64,000 bases of DNA from Amycolatopsis xylanica (lineage in GTDB: Bacteria; Actinomycetota; Actinomycetes; Mycobacteriales; Pseudonocardiaceae). The DNA lies in the NCBI RefSeq assembly GCF_900107045.1, contig NZ_FNON01000006.1, positions 446,754-510,753 of the forward strand. Direction: 5' to 3'. Shown here in pieces: positions 58,916-64,000 of the stretch (positions are counted from its first letter, which is position 1; every line of letters starts with the position of its first letter). The notes below the pieces were generated by a model. That model did not search any database, had not been told where the DNA came from, and worked only from the letters and a program-made list of their open reading frames with translations. The translations under genes and the position numbers were made by a program.

Positions 58916-61114
58916 TCAGAACGGCAGCTTGATACCGGGGAGTACCTCGCGACCTGTTTCCCCAGGTGGAGACGGCTCTGGCGTCGGCGGAGCGCTGGTG
59001 GTCGGCTCCTGCTTGCTCTCCGTCGTCGGCTCCTCGGAAGGCTTCGTCGACTCAGGGGTCTTCGTCTTGGAAGGCTTCTTCGTCGGTGAGGGCGAAGGCG
59101 TCGGCGTCAATGTCGCTTCCGAAGGCGGAGTCGGGCCGTCGCACAGACGGCCGTGGCAGTCGAAGTACAACGTCTGCGAAGCCGAGGCCACGCCGAGTTG
59201 CGCGGAGACGGTGACGCCCTGCTCCCGCGGCGGGCGGCGGTCCAGCGCGAGCCAGAGGTCCAGGTGCTCGTTCGGCTTGAGCGAGTCCTTGCTCACGCAG
59301 GAGGTGCCGTCGGCGATCGGGGCGCACTTGGCGCGCCAGTTGCCGAGGATCAGCTGGCCGGGGTAGTCGAACGTGACGGTGACCGGCTTGGTGGTCGGCC
59401 CGGTGTTGCGCACCGAGACGTGCACGACCGGGTGCCGCACCCACGGCAGTGCCGAGTCCCACGCGCTGCTGACCTTGAGCGCGAGCGCGTCCGGCGGCGG
59501 CTTGACGTCCACCTTGACCTGGACCTCGACCTGCATCTCGGTGCCCGCGCTGACCGAGCCGGTGAGCGTGCCGGTCTTCGCGGTCTCGTCGGCGACCAGC
59601 CGGAACGTGAGGACCGCCGTCTGGCCCGGCTCGAGCCCGGTGCCCGTCTTGCAGACGACCGTGCCGGTGCCGCCGGGGCACGCGACGGCGATCGGGCCGG
59701 GCTGCTCCTGCGCGAAGCTCTGCGGGGCGTTGCCGCCGCCGGCGGGCACGGCCGTGACACCGGGCGGGAGCTTCAGCTCGGCCTGCACCGGCTCGGACTT
59801 CGTGCCGCCGTCGTTCTTGACGGTGATCGGCATGCTCACCGGGCCGGAGCCCGGCTGCAGCTGAACGGCTTGCGCGGGCCCGGCCGCGATGACCTTCGCG
59901 GGCTGCGGCGGAGGCGGGGGCTCCGGCGTCGGCGTGGGGGTTTCCGACGGCGCGGGCGGAGCGGGTGTCGGGGTCGGCGTCGGAGACGGTTGCGGTGCGG
60001 GCGGTGGCGCCGGCGGGTTCGGCGTAGGCACTGCCGGTTTCGGGGGAGGCGGAGGCGGCGGAGGTGGTGGCGTCGCCGGGGCCACGGCGGCGGGTTTCTG
60101 CACCGCCGCCGGGATCTCCTGCGTGCCGCCACCCGCGGCGAGTGCCACCGCGACGGCGGCGGCGACGGCCACCCCGGACGCGGCGACGCTGGCGAACTGA
60201 CGTGGTCCGGCCGCCGCGGCGCCCGCGGCGCCACCCGCGCCACCGGAACCCGCGGCCGCGGCCGCGCCGAAGACGGCGCCTGCCGTCGCGGCGCTCGCCT
60301 TGGCGGCGCCGACCGCCGCGAGGTACCCGAGCACCCCGCCACCCAGCACCATCGGCGCGATGATGAGGCGCAGGCCGCCGTTGACGTCGGCGAGCTCGGC
60401 CGCGAGGTACCGGCAGCGCTCGCATTCGTCGAGGTGGGTCTCGACCTGGTTCTTCTCCCGTTTGGACAGTCCGTCGCGGGTCCACGCGCCCAGCCGCTCG
60501 GCGGTCGCGCGGCAGCGCTCCGCGGACGTCTCGGCCAGGTGGACCTGCAGATAGGCCTGCCGCAGGCCCTCACGCGCGCGGTAAGCCAGCGCGGAGACGC
60601 CGTTCGCGGTCAGACCGAGCAACGGCGCGACCTCGGCGGGGGACTGCTGCTCGATCTCGGTGTGCCACAGCACGGCCTGCCAGCGCTCCGGCAGCCGCGC
60701 GAACGCCTTCGCGGCCATCGTGCGTTCGAGCCCGGCGACCGCGGTGTCGGAGAACGGGACGGTCAGCGCCTCGCCGACGGCGCCGCCGACGTCGGTCATG
60801 TCCTCGGTGAGGTCGACGCGCTTGTCCTTGCGCGTCTTGTCGTACGCGGTGTGACGCAGCGCGGTCAGCAGATAGGCACGGAAGGCTGAATCGGGACCCT
60901 TTCCGGCACGCAAAGTGTCGAGGACCTTGGCGAACGCCTCCGACACGAGATCGTCGGCCTCGGCACCCGACCGCGCGAGCTGGCGCGCCAGGTTGTGCGC
61001 CGCGCCGGCGTGCCGTTCGTACAGCGTCCCGTAGGCGGCGATCTGGCCGTGACGCACGGATTCGATGAGCTCGGCATCGCTCTTGCTGCTGAGATCCGCG
61101 GGGACGGTGGACAC
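58916..61114 (-). CDS. ECF sigma factor fused to zinc-finger anti-sigma-like module, membrane segments and long outer region
   Basis: The 732-residue protein has sigma region 2 (about 15-90; EADDLVSEAFAKVLDTLR), region 4 (about 130-190; LPERWQAVLWHTEIEQQSPAEVAPLLGLTANGVSALAYRAREGLR) and a zinc-finger motif with His227, Cys231 and Cys234 (HLDECERC). Hydrophobic Ala/Gly-rich segments follow (about 248-330), then a Pro-rich stretch and one or two CARDB/DUF11-like beta domains (about 400-650) with a Thr/Pro/Ser-rich tail. Sigma and anti-sigma are thus one chain, like the ECF groups with fused regulatory extensions. GTG 61114 follows AAGGAG. Divergent from a GGDEF-like gene. Confidence 0.88.
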   Translation of the reverse strand: MSTVPADLSSKSDAELIESVRHGQIAAYGTLYERHAGAAHNLARQLARSGAEADDLVSEAFAKVLDTLRAGKGPDSAFRAYLLTALRHTAYDKTRKDKRVDLTEDMTDVGGAVGEALTVPFSDTAVAGLERTMAAKAFARLPERWQAVLWHTEIEQQSPAEVAPLLGLTANGVSALAYRAREGLRQAYLQVHLAETSAERCRATAERLGAWTRDGLSKREKNQVETHLDECERCRYLAAELADVNGGLRLIIAPMVLGGGVLGYLAAVGAAKASAATAGAVFGAAAAAGSGGAGGAAGAAAAGPRQFASVAASGVAVAAAVAVALAAGGGTQEIPAAVQKPAAVAPATPPPPPPPPPPKPAVPTPNPPAPPPAPQPSPTPTPTPAPPAPSETPTPTPEPPPPPQPAKVIAAGPAQAVQLQPGSGPVSMPITVKNDGGTKSEPVQAELKLPPGVTAVPAGGGNAPQSFAQEQPGPIAVACPGGTGTVVCKTGTGLEPGQTAVLTFRLVADETAKTGTLTGSVSAGTEMQVEVQVKVDVKPPPDALALKVSSAWDSALPWVRHPVVHVSVRNTGPTTKPVTVTFDYPGQLILGNWRAKCAPIADGTSCVSKDSLKPNEHLDLWLALDRRPPREQGVTVSAQLGVASASQTLYFDCHGRLCDGPTPPSEATLTPTPSPSPTKKPSKTKTPESTKPSEEPTTESKQEPTTSAPPTPEPSPPGETGREVLPGIKLPF

Positions 61115-61333
61115 GGCACTCCTTGTTCTGGACTTGACGCAGCGCTCAGTGTGACGGACGGGGCGGCCGTCGTCACGGAAAGGGGCGGCCGATGACCCGG
61201 AGGATGCAAAAATTTCACCCACCCCCGGGGGTGAGCTTGCGCAAAACGCGAAAAAGCTTCCTTCGAAATCACCGTCACGTGTGCCCGCCGGTCGCGTCCC
61301 CTCGTCGGAAGATCAAACGAGAGGGCGTAGCCA
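61115..61333. promoter_or_regulatory. Divergent promoter region of the ECF-fusion and GGDEF-like genes
   Basis: The 219 bases hold the starts of both genes. No GCAACC-N15/16-CGTC element was found here, so the ECF fusion does not appear to use the sortase-block promoter for itself. Confidence 0.4.
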
Positions 61334-62173
61334 GTGGATGTGCCGGCTCTGTTCGGAAACGGCGAACCCGCGTCGTCACCCGGCGATGTGGACACTCCGC
61401 TTCGGACACTGCGAGCGCGTTGGCGCGCTGCCAGTATGGCCGCGGGCTGGCGGTTTCCGAGCGATTGGGCGTTGCCAGAGGTCGACGCCGTCTGCGCGGC
61501 GCTGCTGCGTGGCGGCCGCGCCGAGGTGGCGCTCGCCGGTCTCGGCCGGGCGAGGGCGGCCGCGGGCGCCGGGCTCGCGGAAACCCTCAACGACCTGGCG
61601 GCGCTGCACGCGGTGCTCGCCGAACCCGACGCCGTCGACGGCTTCGTCGCACCGGACCCGGACGCCACCCCGGCGCGCCTGCTCCGGCTCACGGCGCTGG
61701 CGTGGGCGGACGTCGCGACCGATCAGATCGCGCACACCGAGGTCACCGACCCGCTGACCGGCCTGCCGACCGCCGCGTACCTGCGCACCCGGCTCGGCGA
61801 GGTCTACCGGCAGGCCGAGCGCGACGAGCGCGCGGCGGCCGAGGAGCACCTGCTGCTCGTGGTCTCGATGGACTTCTCCGGCGTCGCGGGCTGGTCGCGG
61901 CTGACCGGCATGATCCTGGTCGCCGACGCCATCCGCGCGGTGTTCGACGGCGGCGAGAGCGTCGCCTCGCTCGGGCCGTCGACCGCGGCGGCGCTGGTCC
62001 CGCGTGACGGCCGCATCGCCTCGCGCGGCGTGCTGCTGCGGCGTGAGCTGAACGAACGGCTCTCCGTCGACGCGCAGCTGCGCGACATCGAACCGGCGCG
62101 GATTTCGATCGTGCGGCTGCCTCCGTCGCACCACGGCGCCTGTGAGCTGCTCGGAAAGCATTCCCGTAGCTAA
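61334..62173 (+). CDS. Protein with degenerate GGDEF-like domain
   Basis: The 279-residue protein has an N-terminal helical region and, from about residue 135, the typical GGDEF entry D-P-L-T-G-L-P-T-x-x-Y-L-x-x-R-L. The GG(D/E)EF signature itself is missing (ESVASLGPSTAAALVPRD near the place). It is therefore probably not an active diguanylate cyclase but may bind a nucleotide or only keep the fold. GTG 61334 is the start. Repeat C4 follows its stop by 15 bases. Confidence 0.72.
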   Translation: MDVPALFGNGEPASSPGDVDTPLRTLRARWRAASMAAGWRFPSDWALPEVDAVCAALLRGGRAEVALAGLGRARAAAGAGLAETLNDLAALHAVLAEPDAVDGFVAPDPDATPARLLRLTALAWADVATDQIAHTEVTDPLTGLPTAAYLRTRLGEVYRQAERDERAAAEEHLLLVVSMDFSGVAGWSRLTGMILVADAIRAVFDGGESVASLGPSTAAALVPRDGRIASRGVLLRRELNERLSVDAQLRDIEPARISIVRLPPSHHGACELLGKHSRS

Positions 62174-62188
62174 AACGCCTGGTCAGGA

Positions 62189-62234
62189 CTCGTGAGCGTT
62201 GCGGGCGGTTCTAACCGCCCGCAACGCTCACGAG
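62189..62234. terminator. Repeat family C, short copy C4: perfect 22-bp-arm palindrome
   Basis: CTCGTGAGCGTTGCGGGCGG plus TT, then CT, then the exact inverse: 22-base arms with a 2-base loop (62189-62210 and 62213-62234). The end GTGAGCGTT differs from C1 and C2 (GTGAGTGTT) in both arms at once, so the change is compensated. Confidence 0.85.
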
Positions 62235-62288
62235 CTCTGAGCTGGGGCTTCCTGACCGGGGAAGTGCCCGCCATGATTTCCTGATGGG

Positions 62289-63614
62289 GTGACCCGGACC
62301 GTTCCCGCCGCCGCTGACGGCGAAGCTTCGGCCAGCCCTTCCCAGGATCGCCTCGCCCTGCGCAGGTCGATCGCGCGCCTGTTCCACCGCCCGAAGTCGA
62401 TCTTCATCTTGGCGCTGGCGCCGCTGGTCGCGATCGGGGTCGGCTTCTGGGGCTGGCAGCACGACTGGGTTCTCGGCGTGGACAGCGCGGTCTACCGCGC
62501 CGGCGCGCTCACCTTGCTCCACGGCGACCCGCTCTACGACGCGAACACGCTGATCCCGGAGCCGTGGTGGGCGCTGCTGCCGTTCACCTACCCGCCGTCC
62601 GCCGCGGCCTTCTTCATCCCGCTGGCGTTCTTCCCGACCCAGGTCGCCTGGGGCCTGCTGACCGCGGTCTCGCTGGCCGCGCTGGCGCTGGTCATCCGGA
62701 TCGCGATCGGCGCGCTGCCGCGCCCCGCCGAGGACGGCCCGCGCTGGTGGGCCTCGCCCGCTCGCTCGACGCTGGCGTTCTTCCTGGTCTTCTTCGCGCT
62801 CGAGCCGGTCTGGCGGACGATCTTCCTCGGTCAGATCAACATCATCCTGATGGCGTTGATCATGCTCGACATCCTGGTGATCGGCGCCCGCGGTTCGCGC
62901 TGGGGCGGCGTGCTGGTCGGCATCGCGGCCGCCATCAAGCTGACCCCGCTGGTCTTCATCGGGCACCTGTTCGTCACCGGCCGCCGGATGGACGCGGTGC
63001 GCGCGTTCGCGACGTTCATCGTGATCCAGGGCGCGATGTTCCTGATCAACGCGCACGACGCGGCCCGCTACTGGACGGTCACGCTGCCCGACACCGGCCG
63101 CATCGGCCCGGTGCACTGGGCGGGCAACCAGTCGCTGAACGCGCTGCTCAACCGGGCCTCCGACCTCGCGCCCTGGGCGTCGAAGGCGGCGATGGGCATC
63201 GGCATCGTGCTGGCCATCCCGGCGCTGTGGCTGATGCTCAAGTTCCACAAGAAGGGCCAGGCGCTGGCCGCGCTGCTGGTCACCGCGTTCTGGATCCTGC
63301 TTATCTCGCCGGTCTCGTGGTCGCATCACTGGGTCTGGGTGGTCCCGCTGATCGTGCTGCTGGTCTCGCGCCTGCCGCAGACGTCACCGGCGAAGGCGTG
63401 GAAGCGCTGGCTGGGTACGGCCGCGGTGTTCTACGTCTTCGTGAGCTGCGTGCTGCTGCTGTTGCCCAACGGCCGCAACGTCGAGCTGCACTGGAAGGTG
63501 TGGCAGAACATCCTCGGCAGCGCGTACATCCTGATGCCGCTCGTGCTGTTCGCCGCGATCACGCTGCGGTGGGGGCTCCAGAAACGGCGGGCGAGTGCTG
63601 CCGAAGCCGGCTAA
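62289..63614 (+). CDS. GT87-family polyprenyl-sugar mannosyltransferase-like protein
   Basis: The 441-residue protein has about ten membrane helices, an early outer loop with VDSAVYRAGALTLLHGDPLYD (the acidic site expected of GT-C enzymes), PFTYPPSAAAFFIPLAF and GQINIILMALIMLD. GT87 (DUF2029) enzymes use polyprenyl-phosphate mannose or arabinose to build outer glycolipids or glycans. The start is GTG. A paralogue overlaps its end by 20 bases. Confidence 0.9.
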   Translation: MTRTVPAAADGEASASPSQDRLALRRSIARLFHRPKSIFILALAPLVAIGVGFWGWQHDWVLGVDSAVYRAGALTLLHGDPLYDANTLIPEPWWALLPFTYPPSAAAFFIPLAFFPTQVAWGLLTAVSLAALALVIRIAIGALPRPAEDGPRWWASPARSTLAFFLVFFALEPVWRTIFLGQINIILMALIMLDILVIGARGSRWGGVLVGIAAAIKLTPLVFIGHLFVTGRRMDAVRAFATFIVIQGAMFLINAHDAARYWTVTLPDTGRIGPVHWAGNQSLNALLNRASDLAPWASKAAMGIGIVLAIPALWLMLKFHKKGQALAALLVTAFWILLISPVSWSHHWVWVVPLIVLLVSRLPQTSPAKAWKRWLGTAAVFYVFVSCVLLLLPNGRNVELHWKVWQNILGSAYILMPLVLFAAITLRWGLQKRRASAAEAG

Positions 63615-64000
63615 GGCGCTCGTCGCCGGGCTCGTCGCGGCGACGCTCGCGGTCGGGATCGTCGCCTGGCTGGCCGGGTGGCACCTGGGCGCGGACAGCG
63701 CTGTGTACCGGGCGGGCGCGCTGACCATGCTGAAGGGCGAGCAGCTTTACAGCGACCGCATGCTGACCACGCTGCCGTCGTGGGTGAACCTGCCGTTCAC
63801 GTACCCGCCAGCCGCCGCGCTGCTGTTCCTCCCGCTGGTCGCCATCCCGCCGGGGCTGATCTGGGGTGTTGTCGCGGCGCTCTCGGTGCTTTCGCTGGCC
63901 GTGGTCATCCGCGTGTTCGGCGTCCGGACGCTTTGGCTGCCCGCCGCCGTGGTCGGCGCCCTGGCGCTGGAGCCGGTGTGGAAGACGCTGTTCCTCGGGC
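63595..64000 (+). CDS. Second GT87-family mannosyltransferase-like protein, cut by the window edge
   Basis: The first 135 residues (MLPKPAKALVAGLVAATLAVGIVAW...GADSAVYRAGALTMLKGEQLYS...PFTYPPAAALLFLPLVAIPPG...ALEPVWKTLFLG) repeat the plan of the gene before. The GTG start at 63595 lies inside the end of that gene, so translation is coupled. The conserved D-S-A-V-Y-R-A-G-A-L loop is shared by both. The 3' part is beyond the window. Confidence 0.88.
   Translation, partial: MLPKPAKALVAGLVAATLAVGIVAWLAGWHLGADSAVYRAGALTMLKGEQLYSDRMLTTLPSWVNLPFTYPPAAALLFLPLVAIPPGLIWGVVAALSVLSLAVVIRVFGVRTLWLPAAVVGALALEPVWKTLFLG

Noticed and set aside
61115..61333. Sortase-block promoter in front of the ECF-fusion gene (autoregulation)
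   Set aside because: Neither strand shows GCAACC with CGTC at the right distance, so a direct link to the island cannot be claimed from sequence.

Overview
The window is a very GC-rich chromosomal segment with GTG/TTG starts, densely packed genes, a PknB-type kinase, several two-component pairs, mutAB/meaB, and an acetyl/propionyl-CoA carboxylase set. This fits an actinomycete, most probably a member of the Pseudonocardiaceae close to Amycolatopsis. That assignment rests on gene content and protein style, not on a search. From memory, the backbone M20 amidohydrolase - GGCT-like - lpdA - glpD - accA - maf - accE - accD - birA - PH-domain protein - GtrA matches the order of Mycobacterium tuberculosis Rv3306c to Rv3277. 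Other blocks appear to be inserted between the conserved genes.

Layout. 1-3.7 kb: an ABA4-like gene (cut by the window edge), an eight-helix membrane protein, a divergent MerR regulator and a membrane Ser/Thr kinase. 3.8-9.1 kb: the methylmalonyl-CoA mutase operon mutA-mutB-meaB plus a small secreted/anchored protein. 9.3-13.7 kb: an M20 amidohydrolase, a DUF559 endonuclease-like gene flanked by inverted 21-bp tandem repeats, a GGCT-like protein and an LpdA-type flavoprotein. 13.7-19.7 kb: the most striking block, eight paralogous small secreted two-cysteine proteins, most ending in a GAPQTGG sortase-like motif, followed by a class F-type sortase. 19.8-24 kb: glpFK and divergent glpD. 24-30.8 kb: a GNAT, two DUF1707 proteins, accA, a dicarboxylate symporter and maf. 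30.9-43.5 kb: a secreted GH3 enzyme, MFS/PadR pair, MarR-GNAT fusion, RraA-like protein, accE-accD, an F420/PPOX protein, a NarL-type two-component pair, a shortened LysR, a tandem SRPBCC protein, and a divergent MarR/FMN-reductase pair. 43.5-50.5 kb: a LexA-family gene between inverted copies of a ~190-bp repeat, an NlpC/P60 hydrolase, birA, a large intergenic palindrome, a PH-domain protein, HMG-CoA lyase, a TNT-like toxin with a coupled small partner, and hisN. 50.5-57.3 kb: an OmpR-type two-component pair, a lone Pvc16-like protein with a LuxR regulator, and a LuxR-type two-component pair with a PDZ-like kinase. 57.6-64 kb: two GtrA paralogues, an ECF sigma factor fused to an anti-sigma-like domain and a long Pro-rich region, a degenerate GGDEF protein, and two GT87 mannosyltransferase-like genes (the second cut by the window edge).

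How genes work together. AccA, AccD, AccE and BirA make and biotinylate an acyl-CoA carboxylase. MutA, MutB and MeaB turn methylmalonyl-CoA into succinyl-CoA, so the two sets together form the propionyl-CoA route. GlpF, GlpK and GlpD take up and oxidise glycerol. The sortase block behaves as one regulon: six substrate genes and the sortase gene carry the same GCAACC-N15/16-CGTC promoter-like motif at the right distance, while the other two substrate genes follow a partner closely enough to be co-transcribed.

The intergenic spaces carry several families of short palindromic repeats (called A to G here). They usually start within a few bases after a stop codon, and in three cases they supply the last codons or the stop itself. 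No rRNA, tRNA, CRISPR array or complete mobile element was seen.
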